Position numbers and translations under genes: made by a program
NCBI RefSeq assembly: GCF_000445125.1
Contig: NZ_ATHL01000139.1
Span: 1-61,702 of the forward strand
DNA length: 61,702 nucleotides
Reading direction: 5' to 3'
Source: Novosphingobium lindaniclasticum LE124
Lineage (GTDB): Bacteria; Pseudomonadota; Alphaproteobacteria; Sphingomonadales; Sphingomonadaceae
Notes under the pieces: generated by a model
Told to the model about the DNA's origin: nothing
What the model saw: only the letters and a program-made list of their open reading frames with translations
Database searches by the model: none
Part shown: one piece after another, positions 7,162 to 16,249 of the stretch
Layout of the letters: each line of letters starts with the position of its first letter
Numbering within the stretch: position 1 is the first letter of the stretch

Positions 7162-8178
7162 CTAGCCGCGCTTCGCAGTCGCGGCAAGGTATTGCGCGCC
7201 CGCTCGAAGCAGGTTGCGCCCCAGTATCGGCCAGTTCCGCGGCGAGCCGGGCCGAAACATGTCCAGCCGGTATCGCAGTCGCACAATTTCCATCCAGTCG
7301 CGCTTGTACGGATCGTCTCCGGTGCCGAAATCGACGAGATCGACCCGGTCCTCATCGATGACATGGCGGAACAGCGCGGCGCTGAGCACCGAGCCGGGCG
7401 ATAGCGGCTTGGCCGCGTCACGATGCGCCAGCTTGTGGATCCACGCCGTGCCGCCCTCGACGGTCCACATCTGCGCAGCCACCGGCTCGCCGTCGGCATG
7501 GGCGATGCCCAGCCGGAGCCGACCGGCCCTGCCTTCCGCCGCGGCGAAGGCACGCAGGAAGGCGGGACTGCCTTCCTCCGGCTTCCAGCTTTCGGCGTAG
7601 ATCGATTCGTAGGCGCGCCAGACCTGCTCGTCGAAACGGTCCAGCACCCGCGTTTCCACTTTGCCGGACTTGCGCCTGAGCGTCGTGCGCAGCTTGCCCG
7701 GACGCGCGGCGAGGTACTGATCGTAGCTGCGTCCACCCACCGGCAGGATGTGGTTGGTGTCGCAGGCGGTACGGCGCACCAGCCAGCCCGCCTTGCGAAA
7801 GGCGGTTTCCAGGCGCGTGGCGCTGCGGTCCTCGTCCGGCACGGCGGAAAGAGTGACGCGCCGTGCCTCAGCGGCAAGCCCCTGCGCAAGTGCGCCGAGC
7901 AAGGCATCGGAACGTGAGGCGAGGGGGCGATAGCGGAAGGTGTACCAGTTCGACAGCGCATGAAGATGCCCGCCATCTCCCTGCAAGGGCAGCACGGCCA
8001 GATCGCTGCCATCGCGAGCCACGGCGAGCATCGGCAAGAGTCCGCAATGCTCGGCAAGGCCTTCGAACCACGCCAGCCGGTCGAATGGCGCGTGCTGATT
8101 GCTGTCGGAAAGCCATGCGGTTAGCTGGCCATCCGATTGCACTTGCTTAAGATCGCGGTGATAATCGACCTTTATCAC
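7162..8178 (-). CDS. GNAT/FemAB-like acyl transferase (XrtA locus)
   Basis: A 338-residue protein with a C-terminal BioF2/FemAB-like acetyltransferase fold: the segments LRTTLRRKSGKVE and LGIAHADGEPVAAQMW, then WIHKLAHRDAAKPLSPGSVL and DFGTGDDPYKRDWM follow the GNAT pattern. The start chosen is GTG at 8178, preceded by GAAGGA. The ATG at 8232 would run into the divergent ligase gene and is rejected. It leads the minus-strand arm of the locus, followed by the acyl carrier protein. It likely moves an acyl or aminoacyl group from carrier to sugar or amine, which is inference. Confidence 0.82.
   Translation of the reverse strand: MIKVDYHRDLKQVQSDGQLTAWLSDSNQHAPFDRLAWFEGLAEHCGLLPMLAVARDGSDLAVLPLQGDGGHLHALSNWYTFRYRPLASRSDALLGALAQGLAAEARRVTLSAVPDEDRSATRLETAFRKAGWLVRRTACDTNHILPVGGRSYDQYLAARPGKLRTTLRRKSGKVETRVLDRFDEQVWRAYESIYAESWKPEEGSPAFLRAFAAAEGRAGRLRLGIAHADGEPVAAQMWTVEGGTAWIHKLAHRDAAKPLSPGSVLSAALFRHVIDEDRVDLVDFGTGDDPYKRDWMEIVRLRYRLDMFRPGSPRNWPILGRNLLRAGAQYLAATAKRG
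8137..8165 (+). promoter_or_regulatory. Candidate sigma70 promoter for the ligase operon
   Basis: TTGCAC (8137-8142), a 17-bp spacer and GATAAT (8160-8165) lie 46 bp upstream of the ligase ATG. The site is inside the 5' end of the divergent GNAT gene. The -10 matches consensus at five of six bases; the -35 is weaker. Confidence 0.45.
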
Positions 8179-8211
8179 GTTCCTTCGAACTCCTGTGGAG
8201 CCTTTTCCGCC

Positions 8212-9717
8212 ATGATCCTGCCGCTCGACCATCTCGCCTTGCGCGGAGAGGATTCGGCCGAGGCGCTCGTGCTGCGCGGAGACGTGCTGGACTACAAGGC
8301 CTTAAGATCGCGTGTCTCCCGCCTTGCGGCCTGGCTGGCGCGCGAAGTGCCGGAAAAAGGCGCGCGCGTGGCCTCCTGGGCGGCGAAGGGCGAACTGACC
8401 TGCCTGCTGCCGCTGGCGGCAGCGCGGGCGGGGCTGGTGCACGTGCCGGTCAACCCGCTGCTCAAGCGCGCGCAAGTCGCGCACATCATGGCCGACAGCG
8501 AGGCGGCTCTGCTGATCGCCACCCCTTCGCGTCTGGCTTCGCTGGACGAGGGGGACGTGCCCTTGGCTTGCCGCGTCGTCGAGGAAGCCTCCGCGCTGGC
8601 CGAGGCGGAAGGGCTTGGCGGGGATATGCCGCCCTCACAGGCAGACCCTGAGGAACTGGCGGCAATCCTCTACACCAGCGGGTCGACCGGACGGCCCAAG
8701 GGCGTGATGCTCAGCCACGCGAACATGTGGCTGGGGGCCGAAAGCGTGGCCGACTATCTCGGCCTTGCGCCGGACGATCGCACCCTGGCGGTGCTGCCGC
8801 TTTCGTTCGACTATGGGCAGAACCAGCTGTTTTCCACCTGGTATGCAGGCGGCTGCGTCATCCCGCTCGACTACCTGATGCCGCGCGACGTGATGAAGGC
8901 GGTCGATCGCCACGCCATCACCACGCTCGCCGCCGTCCCGCCGCTCTGGGTGCAGGTCTGCGAACTGGACTGGCCCGCCGAGGTCGCCGCGAAGCTGCGC
9001 TGCCTCACCAACAGCGGCGGGGCGCTGACGGTCGATCTCGTGCGCAGGATGCGCGTCCTGTTCCCCAAGGCGCGGCTTTTCGCGATGTACGGCCTGACCG
9101 AGGCGTTTCGCTCGACCTATCTCGATCCCGCGCTGATCGACACCCACCCCACCTCGATGGGCAAGGCGATCCCCCATGCCGAAGTGCTGGTCGTCAACGA
9201 TGCGGGCGAGATTGCAGCCGATGACGAGGAGGGCGAACTGGTCCATTGCGGCCCGCTTGTCGCCCATGGCTACTGGCAGGATCCGGAGCGCACGGCGCAG
9301 CGCTACAGGCCGGCGCCCGCCGGATCGCGCTATGGGGGCATGGCGGTCTGGTCGGGCGACCGGGTGCGGCGCGATGCCGACGGCTTGCTCTATTTCGTCG
9401 GCCGCCGTGACGCGATGATCAAGAGTGCAGGCAACCGCATAAGTCCGCAGGAAGTCGAAGAGGCGGCGCTGGCCACGGGACTCGTCGCCGAAGCGGTGGC
9501 GCTGGGTGTAGCGGATACACGGCTGGGGCAGGCGGTGCACCTCGTGGTCCGCGCGGCGCCGGGAGTCTCAGGCGCGCAAGAAGAATTACCGCGTAAGCTC
9601 ATGCAGGAACTGCCGAATTTCATGCAACCCAAAGTGATCCACTGGCGCGAGGCCATGCCGATCGGCCCCAATGGCAAGATCGACCGAACAGGCCTTGCGA
9701 TGGAACTGGGCGCATGA
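8212..9717 (+). CDS. Acyl-AMP ligase, XrtA system-associated
   Basis: A 501-residue member of the ANL adenylate-forming superfamily. Motifs are the P-loop YTSGSTGRPKG (about residue 153), MYGLTEAFRSTY (A5), the SGDRV region (A7) and KSAGNRISPQEVEE (A8), with the catalytic lysine in GPNGKIDR near the C-terminus. It activates a carboxylic acid as the adenylate and probably loads it onto the divergent acyl carrier protein. The start at ATG 8212 follows tggag; the upstream in-frame extension overlaps the GNAT gene. Its stop overlaps the decarboxylase start (ATGA), so the two are coupled. Confidence 0.93.
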   Translation: MILPLDHLALRGEDSAEALVLRGDVLDYKALRSRVSRLAAWLAREVPEKGARVASWAAKGELTCLLPLAAARAGLVHVPVNPLLKRAQVAHIMADSEAALLIATPSRLASLDEGDVPLACRVVEEASALAEAEGLGGDMPPSQADPEELAAILYTSGSTGRPKGVMLSHANMWLGAESVADYLGLAPDDRTLAVLPLSFDYGQNQLFSTWYAGGCVIPLDYLMPRDVMKAVDRHAITTLAAVPPLWVQVCELDWPAEVAAKLRCLTNSGGALTVDLVRRMRVLFPKARLFAMYGLTEAFRSTYLDPALIDTHPTSMGKAIPHAEVLVVNDAGEIAADDEEGELVHCGPLVAHGYWQDPERTAQRYRPAPAGSRYGGMAVWSGDRVRRDADGLLYFVGRRDAMIKSAGNRISPQEVEEAALATGLVAEAVALGVADTRLGQAVHLVVRAAPGVSGAQEELPRKLMQELPNFMQPKVIHWREAMPIGPNGKIDRTGLAMELGA

Positions 9718-10940
9718 AGCCGCTCGGTCCGATTCCGGCAGGTTTCACGGCCATCGACGGTGTTCTCGCAGTCGGTGGGAAACCGGTGACGACGTGGGTG
9801 GAGCAGGCCGGCGACACGCCGCTGTTCCTCTACGAAGCGGAGCGGGTTCGCGCCCGGGTCGCCGACCTGCGCGCGGCGATGCCCGGGCGATTGGCGCTGC
9901 ACTACGCGGTCAAGGCCAATCCGTTCATGCCTCTTCTCTCGCTGATGGACGGGCTTGTCGACGGGTTCGATATCGCTTCTGGCGGCGAACTGGAGATCGT
10001 GCGCGGCGCGGGTATCGACCTCTCGCGCGTCAGCTTCGCCGGTCCCGGCAAGCGCGACCGCGAACTGGAAGCGGCGATCCGCGCGGGGGTGACGCTCAAC
10101 CTCGAATCGGAAGCCGAAGCGCGGCGGGCCATCGCCATCGGCGACGAACTCAGCCTGACGCCGCGCCTCGCCCTCCGCGTCAATCCGGACTTCGACCTCA
10201 AGGGTTCGGGCATGAAGATGGGCGGCGGCGCCAAGCCCTTCGGCATCGACGCGGAACGGGTTCCCGAACTGGTCCGCCACATCGTGGCGAGCGGCGCGGA
10301 ATGGCGCGGCTTCCACATTTTCGCCGGAAGCCAGGCGCTGGATGCAGAAGCGATCGCGGAGACCCAGGGTCAAGCGCTCGACCTCGCCGCGCGGCTGGCG
10401 CTGCAAAGCGGCGCGCCGCTGCCGCATTGCAACCTGGGCGGTGGGCTGGGTATACCCTATTTCCCGGGCGACAAGCCCGTCGATCTCACGCTGGTCGGGG
10501 AGCGGCTGGCGGCGCGGCTCGAGAACCTGCCGGACGTCTTGCAGGAGACCGCGTTCTGCATCGAACTCGGCCGCTATCTCGTTGGCGAATCGGGTGTCTA
10601 TCTTGCCCGCGTGATCGATCGCAAGGAGAGCCACGGCGAGGTCTTCCTCATCACCGATGGCGGGCTCCATCACCAGCTCGCCGCCTCCGGTAACTTCGGA
10701 ACCGTGGTCCGCCGCAACTATCCCTCCGCCATAGCTACCCGGTTTGACGCGCCTGTAGAGGAGGAAGCCTCGATCGTCGGTTGCCTCTGCACGCCGCTGG
10801 ACAAGTTGGCCGACAAGGGCGGCTTCCCGCGGGCCGAAGCGGGCGATCTGATCGCCGTGTTCTGTGCCGGCGCTTACGGCGCGTCGGCCAGTCCGGCGAA
10901 CTTCCTGGCACAGGGGCCGGCGGTGGAGATGCTGGTCTAG
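9714..10940 (+). CDS. PLP-dependent decarboxylase, XrtA system-associated
   Basis: A 408-residue fold-III PLP decarboxylase related to diaminopimelate and ornithine decarboxylases. The PLP lysine is K67 in HYAVKANP; the HIFAGSQ segment, the glycine-rich NLGGGLGIPY phosphate loop and the late CAGAYGASA active-site motif are present. It is coupled to the ligase by a 4-bp overlap. It should decarboxylate an amino acid or a carrier-linked amino acid; lysine biosynthesis is unlikely because the gene belongs to the PEP-CTERM-associated subfamily. The product is unknown. Confidence 0.92.
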   Translation: MKPLGPIPAGFTAIDGVLAVGGKPVTTWVEQAGDTPLFLYEAERVRARVADLRAAMPGRLALHYAVKANPFMPLLSLMDGLVDGFDIASGGELEIVRGAGIDLSRVSFAGPGKRDRELEAAIRAGVTLNLESEAEARRAIAIGDELSLTPRLALRVNPDFDLKGSGMKMGGGAKPFGIDAERVPELVRHIVASGAEWRGFHIFAGSQALDAEAIAETQGQALDLAARLALQSGAPLPHCNLGGGLGIPYFPGDKPVDLTLVGERLAARLENLPDVLQETAFCIELGRYLVGESGVYLARVIDRKESHGEVFLITDGGLHHQLAASGNFGTVVRRNYPSAIATRFDAPVEEEASIVGCLCTPLDKLADKGGFPRAEAGDLIAVFCAGAYGASASPANFLAQGPAVEMLV

Positions 10941-11250
10941 GCCGGGTCAGGGATCTCTGGCGTCCGACGATCGGCAGGAGCCGCACAAAACCGTCATCCT
11001 GAAACAGGTTCAGGATGACACGTGGGGATCGACTGAGGATTGTTCGAAAAGCCCGTCGTCGGCCTCAATGCACAACTCGGGCCCTGCTTAAGTTCAGGCG
11101 CCCACGTTGTCCCATTCCGGGACCGCGCGGGAATCGCCGTGTCACGACTAACGCAATGTTCATGCTTTTGCGCAATAGGCGAGGCTGGAATTTTGCCCGG
11201 TCCGCCAGTCCTGTACGGCGGAAGTGACGGGCGCCTGAAGGGATTGGTCT
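10941..11250. other. 310-bp intergenic region with a REP-like palindrome
   Basis: This separates the ligase/decarboxylase pair from the export genes. It holds a perfect 11-bp inverted repeat GTCATCCTGAA/TTCAGGATGAC with a 5-nt loop (10993-11019), of the kind scattered between genes in sphingomonads, and which could also terminate transcription. No sigma54-type GG-N10-GC promoter was convincingly seen upstream of the export gene. Confidence 0.6.
10993..11019. repeat. REP-like palindrome
   Basis: An 11-bp perfect stem (10993-11003 with 11009-11019) with loop acagg. The CATCCTGAA core resembles repeated extragenic palindromes common in Sphingomonadales, but copy number cannot be judged from one window. 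Confidence 0.55.
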
Positions 11251-11895
11251 ATGTCGCATCGCCGCTTTAACGGACTGCTGGCCGGCTCCGTGCTCGCCAG
11301 CGTGGTTATGACCGGCTGCGCCCATGCGGCGCCCAAGCCGGAGCTTCCGCCGGCGCAGTTCGTGGCCCAGCAGGAAGGGCCGAGCGAAGCCTATGTAATC
11401 GGGCCGCTGGATCAGCTTACGGTCTTCGTCTGGCGCAATCCCGAACTCGGCGCGAAAGTGCAGGTCCGGCCCGATGGGCGCATCACCACGCCGCTGATCT
11501 CCGACATGCCCGCCGTGGGCAAGACACCCGCGATCCTCGCCGAAGATATTCGCCGACAGCTGTCGCAATATATCCAGGACCCGCTGGTCTCGGTGATCGT
11601 CGACGGCTTTTCCGGCACCTACAGCCAGCAGATCCGCATCGTCGGCGCCACCGAGAAGCCCGCATCGATCCCCTATCGTGCCAATATGACCGTGCTCGAT
11701 GCGATGATCGCGGTGGGCGGCCTCTCGGAATATGCCGCCGGCAATCGCGCCCGGCTGATCCGCTTCGACAAGGCGAGCGGCAAGCAGACCGAATATGCGC
11801 TGCGCCTCAGCGACCTGCTGAAGAAGGGCAAGAGCAAGGCCAACGTCATGCTCAATCCGGGCGACGTCATCATCATCCCGGAAAGCATGTTCTGA
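11251..11895 (+). CDS. Polysaccharide export lipoprotein (Wza-like), XrtA system
   Basis: A 214-residue outer-membrane lipoprotein. The signal peptide ends in a lipobox VMTGC, giving C23 as the lipidated residue. After it come the polysaccharide biosynthesis/export domain (YVIGPLDQLTVFVWRNPEL) and SLBB-like repeats, ending in LNPGDVIIIPESMF. It should form the outer-membrane channel for the polysaccharide chain. It is first in the plus-strand export operon, 26 bp before the chain-length gene. Confidence 0.94.
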   Translation: MSHRRFNGLLAGSVLASVVMTGCAHAAPKPELPPAQFVAQQEGPSEAYVIGPLDQLTVFVWRNPELGAKVQVRPDGRITTPLISDMPAVGKTPAILAEDIRRQLSQYIQDPLVSVIVDGFSGTYSQQIRIVGATEKPASIPYRANMTVLDAMIAVGGLSEYAAGNRARLIRFDKASGKQTEYALRLSDLLKKGKSKANVMLNPGDVIIIPESMF

Positions 11896-11921
11896 GAACC
11901 TGAGGGAAGCGGATCGGCGCG

Positions 11922-13442
11922 ATGAACGGCCTCTACGAAGAATTGCTCGCGGCGCTCCACAGCGTCTGGCACCGGCGCTGGATCGCGCTGGCGGCGGCCT
12001 GGGCGATCTGTCTTCTGGGCTGGCTGATGGTCGCGCTGATCCCGAACACTTACGAATCGCGTGCGCGCATCTTCATCCAGCTCGACGACGCGCTGGCCGA
12101 GCAGGTCGGCATCGGCGTGGCCGACAAGAAGCGCGATATCGAGCGCATCCGCCAGACCCTGACCAGCGCGGTCAACCTCGAAAAGGTCGTGCGTGGCACC
12201 CGTCTGGGCGACACCATCCAGTCGCCCAAGCAGATGGAAGCGGCCGTGGCAGGGCTGGGCAAGAACGTCTCGGTGGTCGCACAGCAGGACAATCTCTTCG
12301 AAATCACGGCGACGGCCAATTACGGCTCGTTCTCCGATGCCGAGAATGCGCAGCTCGCCCGCGAAGTGGCGCAGAAGCTGATCGACATCTTCCGCGAGGA
12401 AAACCTCTCGGGCGACCGGGGCGACATGGTCGAGACCCTGACCTTCGTGAACCAGCAGCTTCGCGCCCGCGAGAAGGAACTGGAGACTGCCGAGCAGCGC
12501 CGCACCACGTTCGAAGCGCAGCACCCCGAAATGGTCCTGGGCGGCGCGGCGGCGGCGCAGCGGATGGAAAGCTCGCGCACTCAGTTGCGCGATCTGGAGG
12601 CGGACCTTTCCGCCGCGCAAAGCTCGCTGGCGGCGATCGACGGCCAGCTTGCAGGGACGCCGCGCGCGATTCCCGGCGGCGGAGCAGGCGGAGCCGCCGG
12701 CGCGCTTGCCGCCGCGCAGACCGAGCTCTCCGGCCTCAAGGCGCGCGGCCTGACCGACAACCATCCGGACGTCATCGTCGCCCGCAACCAGATCGCCGCC
12801 CTGCGAAGCCAGGCCGCGCAGGAAGCCGCCAATGGCGGCGGCATGCCTAACCCGGCCTATAGTTCGCTGCAGTCGATCCGCGCCGAGAGGCTGGCCAACG
12901 TCCAGGCGCTGACTTCGCGCAAGGCCGCCTTGCAGTCGGATCTGGCGTCGCTGACGGCCTCGGCCATCCAGGACCCGGAACTCGCCACCGAGGCGCAGCG
13001 CATCAACCGCGACTATGACGTGCTGCGCCAGCAATACGACAAGCTCCTGCAGGACCGCGAGGAACTGCGGCTGCGCGGCGAAGTGAAGACCGAGCGCGAG
13101 GCGGTGAAGTTCCAGGTGGTCGATCCACCGACGACGCCGCGCAAGCCGGTGGCCCCTAACCGTCCGCTGCTGCTGGTGGGCGTGCTGATCGCCGGGCTGG
13201 TCGGCGGCTGCGCGGGCGCTTTCGCGCTTGGCAAGATCCGTTCCGTCTTCGCGACGGCGGCAGGGCTGGAGCGGGCGACCGGCCTGCCGGTGCTCGGCGC
13301 GATTTCGCAGAACGTCACCGATCGGGTCCGCGAGCTTCGCCGCCGCCGCCTCAAGTATTTCTTCGGCGCGGGCGCGGTGCTCTGCGGGCTTTGCATGGTG
13401 CTGCTCGCGGTAGAGTTCGTCCAGCGCGGCATGGTGGCCTGA
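11922..13442 (+). CDS. Polysaccharide chain-length determinant, XrtA system
   Basis: A 506-residue inner-membrane protein with an N-terminal Wzz-type helix (about residues 18-40), a long periplasmic region rich in coiled coil (LRDLEADLSAAQSSLAAIDGQL and later heptads) and a second helix near 408-430, followed by a third hydrophobic segment at the end (about 480-500). The proline-rich segment VVDPPTTPRKPVAPNRP before the second helix is a Wzz/Wzc hallmark. It sets chain length and links to the kinase encoded next. The start is ATG 11922. Confidence 0.93.
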   Translation: MNGLYEELLAALHSVWHRRWIALAAAWAICLLGWLMVALIPNTYESRARIFIQLDDALAEQVGIGVADKKRDIERIRQTLTSAVNLEKVVRGTRLGDTIQSPKQMEAAVAGLGKNVSVVAQQDNLFEITATANYGSFSDAENAQLAREVAQKLIDIFREENLSGDRGDMVETLTFVNQQLRAREKELETAEQRRTTFEAQHPEMVLGGAAAAQRMESSRTQLRDLEADLSAAQSSLAAIDGQLAGTPRAIPGGGAGGAAGALAAAQTELSGLKARGLTDNHPDVIVARNQIAALRSQAAQEAANGGGMPNPAYSSLQSIRAERLANVQALTSRKAALQSDLASLTASAIQDPELATEAQRINRDYDVLRQQYDKLLQDREELRLRGEVKTEREAVKFQVVDPPTTPRKPVAPNRPLLLVGVLIAGLVGGCAGAFALGKIRSVFATAAGLERATGLPVLGAISQNVTDRVRELRRRRLKYFFGAGAVLCGLCMVLLAVEFVQRGMVA

Positions 13443-13451
13443 GGAGCGGTG

Positions 13452-14513
13452 ATGACCAAGCACAGCAAGATGCCGTTCTCGGGTCGAGACGAGTCCCGTC
13501 ACGGCGAGAAGGGTGAGGCTGAACCCCGTTCCGTCAAGACGCGCAGCCGGGGCGAATCGCTGATAGAACGTGCTGCAGGGCACTTCGATTTCAACGCCAT
13601 GATTGCACGTCCCGGGCCGCTGCCGGCCGAGCCGGCGCGCAAGAAGGTGGCACCTGCGCCTGCGCCTGTCCTACCCGCCGCCGCTTCTGCGATCGACGTT
13701 CAGGCAAGCGCGCCGACGCCCAGGATTTCCGCCGAGATCGCGCCTGCTGCCGCGTCGCCCCATCCGGTCGCTTTTAGCGGCGCGCATCACCCGATCGATC
13801 GCGAGCATCTGCGCGAGCAGGGGCTGATCGTGCCGGAAGGCGCAGTCACGACGCTGCTGGAGGAGTTCCGCATCGTCAAGCGGCAGCTTCTGGTCCAGGC
13901 GGGCGACTTGCGCGGCCAGGGCGCGGGCGCTGCCGCGCAGCGCATCCTGATCAGTTCTCCCCATCCCGGCGAGGGGAAGACCTACTGTGCGCTCAACCTC
14001 GCCCTTTCCATCGCCGCCGAGAAGGAAAGCGAAGTTCTGCTGGTCGATGCCGATTTCGCCAAGCCTTCGATCCTCTCGGCGCTGGGACTGCCGGGCGGTC
14101 CGGGGCTGATGGACGCGCTGATGGACGAGACCATCGATCCGGCCGCCTGCGTGCTCGGCACCGATGTTCCCGGCCTCTGGGTCATGCCGGCGGGCGACGC
14201 TGCGATCAACGACAGCGAGTATCTCGCCTCCTCGCGCACTGCGCGGGTGCTGGAGCGGCTTACCGAGAACGCGCCGCACCGGATGGTGATCTTCGATTCG
14301 CCGCCTGCGCTGGCGGCTTCGCCCGCCGCCGAACTGGCCAAGTACGTCGGGCAGACAGTCGTGATCGTGCGCGCCGACCGCACCGCCCAGGGCGCTCTGG
14401 AAGACGCGATCTCGCTGCTGAATGCCTGCCCGAACGTGCAGCTTCTGCTCAACGATGCACAGTTCAGCCCCAGCGGTCGCCGCTTCGGCTCCTATTACGG
14501 GTACAAGGGATGA
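13452..14513 (+). CDS. XrtA-associated tyrosine autokinase (BY-kinase)
   Basis: A 353-residue cytoplasmic bacterial tyrosine kinase, the partner of the chain-length protein. Motifs are Walker A' in SSPHPGEGKTYCALN, Walker A'' LLVDADFAKPS and Walker B MVIFDSPPALA. The C-terminus ends in a tyrosine cluster (FGSYYGYKG), the usual autophosphorylation site. The first ~125 residues are a disordered Ala/Pro-rich stretch. The start ATG 13452 is preferred over GTG 13449 because AGGAG sits 5 nt before it. It overlaps the next gene by 4 bp. Confidence 0.93.
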   Translation: MTKHSKMPFSGRDESRHGEKGEAEPRSVKTRSRGESLIERAAGHFDFNAMIARPGPLPAEPARKKVAPAPAPVLPAAASAIDVQASAPTPRISAEIAPAAASPHPVAFSGAHHPIDREHLREQGLIVPEGAVTTLLEEFRIVKRQLLVQAGDLRGQGAGAAAQRILISSPHPGEGKTYCALNLALSIAAEKESEVLLVDADFAKPSILSALGLPGGPGLMDALMDETIDPAACVLGTDVPGLWVMPAGDAAINDSEYLASSRTARVLERLTENAPHRMVIFDSPPALAASPAAELAKYVGQTVVIVRADRTAQGALEDAISLLNACPNVQLLLNDAQFSPSGRRFGSYYGYKG

Positions 14514-16231
14514 AGGCGGCTCTGTTCGGCTCGCTGGGGCTGGTCGCGCTGACCGTTCTGGCGGCGCCTTCCGGGAAGGCGCAGCCGATGAACCAGGACC
14601 AGGCGCGCAGCGGTTCGGGCGAAGCCTCGCGCCCGACCGAGCCTGGCGACAAGCGCGCGGGCGCGACCCGCGCCGGGCGCGGCAAACGCGCGCGCCGGCT
14701 GGACGTGACGCCCTATATCGAGATCGACCAGGTCGTCGACGCGCAGCTTTCGCCGGGTAACGACGTGCTCACCTATACGCAGCTTGCGGCGGGCGTGGAT
14801 CTCGGCATCACCGGGCGCAACAATGCGCTGTCGGCCTCGGTCCGGTACGAGCGTTATATCGGTTGGGGCAGGAAGGCCCGCGACGGCGATGCCATAAGCG
14901 GCATCGTGCGCGGTTACACCGCGGTGGCGCCCGGCCTGACGTTGGAAGCGGGTGCTCTCGCGACCCAGGCCCGCGTAGAGAACGGCGGATCGGCCCTGTT
15001 CAACGGACTGGTCGATGACGACACCCGGACCAATATCTACTCGGTCTACGGAGGGCCTTCGTTCAAGACCCGCGCGGGGGACATCGATCTTTCCGCGAAC
15101 TACCGGGCGGGCTTCACCAAAGTCGAGCAGTCGGACGCCTTCGTCGCGGCGCCAGGCAGGGCGGCAGCGGATCTGTTCGACAAGAGCGTCACGCAGATGG
15201 CCGACGTCCAGGCCGGGATCGCGCCCTATGTGATCGCGCCGGTGGGACTCGGCGTGGGCGGCAGCCTCTACCAGGAAGACGTGTCGAACCTCGACCAGCG
15301 CGTGCGCGACATGCAGGCGCGCGCCATGGTGACGGTCCCCGTCAGCCGTACGGTGCAGGTCGTGGGCGCGCTCGGCTATGAGGATGTCGAAGTTTCCAGC
15401 CGGGACGCGGTGCGCGACGCGGGCGGCAATCCCGTGGTCGGCCGCGACGGCCGCTACGTCACCGACAAGAGCGCGCCGCGCCGGCTGTCCTACGACGTCA
15501 GCGGCTTGCTTTGGGACGTCGCCGTCATGTGGCGCCCGAGTCGCCGCACTTCCCTTTCGGCCCATGTCGGCCGCCGCTATGGCTCCACCAGCTTCGGCGG
15601 CACCCTGGCCTATGCGCCGGACGATCGCAGCCAGCTCAGTGTCGGCGTCTACGACAGCATCAGCGGCTTCGGCGGCCAGCTCGGCCGTGCTCTGGACCAG
15701 TTGCCGGACGATTTCGTGGCCGTGCGCGACCCCGTCACCGGGGAACTGCGCGGCTGCGTGATCTCGCTTGAGGGCAACAACTGCCTGTCGGGCGCGCTGG
15801 GTTCGGTGCGCTCGGCGGTCTATCGCGGCCGGGGCATCGCCATGAGCTATTCGCGCCGGATCGGGCGCCGGATGGAGGCAGGGATCGGCGCCGGGTACGA
15901 CCGCCGCGACTTCATCGCCGGACGCGACACCGTGCTTGCCGCCGCCGACGGCGTGATCGACGAGAACTGGTGGGTTTCCGCCTACCTCAGTGGCCAGCTT
16001 GGCAGCGATGCCGGATGGTCGGCCAACGTCTACGCCAACTGGCTCAGCAGCACCGACGCCTTGACCGGCAATGTCGAGGGCTACGGCGGGACGCTGGGCT
16101 ACTACCGCATGCTGACCCGCCGCCTGCGCGCCAGCGTGGCCCTGGGCATCAACGGGATGACCCGAGACGATGCGCTTTACGACGACTACTGGACCGCGTC
16201 CGCGCTTGCGGGCTTGCGGTACAGCTTCTGA
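14510..16231 (+). CDS. Outer-membrane beta-barrel protein, PEP-CTERM/XrtA associated
   Basis: A 573-residue secreted protein. The signal peptide (MKAALFGSLGLVALTVLAAP) ends near GKAQP. The body is made of alternating amphipathic strands and the C-terminus ends in ALAGLRYSF, with the terminal phenylalanine of outer-membrane barrels. It fits the large outer-membrane protein always found in these loci. A role in secretion or anchoring of the polysaccharide is inferred. Residues 25-65 are Arg/Gly-rich and probably disordered. Its start overlaps the kinase stop. Confidence 0.87.
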   Translation: MKAALFGSLGLVALTVLAAPSGKAQPMNQDQARSGSGEASRPTEPGDKRAGATRAGRGKRARRLDVTPYIEIDQVVDAQLSPGNDVLTYTQLAAGVDLGITGRNNALSASVRYERYIGWGRKARDGDAISGIVRGYTAVAPGLTLEAGALATQARVENGGSALFNGLVDDDTRTNIYSVYGGPSFKTRAGDIDLSANYRAGFTKVEQSDAFVAAPGRAAADLFDKSVTQMADVQAGIAPYVIAPVGLGVGGSLYQEDVSNLDQRVRDMQARAMVTVPVSRTVQVVGALGYEDVEVSSRDAVRDAGGNPVVGRDGRYVTDKSAPRRLSYDVSGLLWDVAVMWRPSRRTSLSAHVGRRYGSTSFGGTLAYAPDDRSQLSVGVYDSISGFGGQLGRALDQLPDDFVAVRDPVTGELRGCVISLEGNNCLSGALGSVRSAVYRGRGIAMSYSRRIGRRMEAGIGAGYDRRDFIAGRDTVLAAADGVIDENWWVSAYLSGQLGSDAGWSANVYANWLSSTDALTGNVEGYGGTLGYYRMLTRRLRASVALGINGMTRDDALYDDYWTASALAGLRYSF

Positions 16232-16249
16232 TTGCGAAGGAGAGCAGGG

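Noticed and set aside
11040..11250. Sigma54 promoter for the export operon
   Set aside because: PrsR-type control would predict a GG-N10-GC element, but no convincing match was found.
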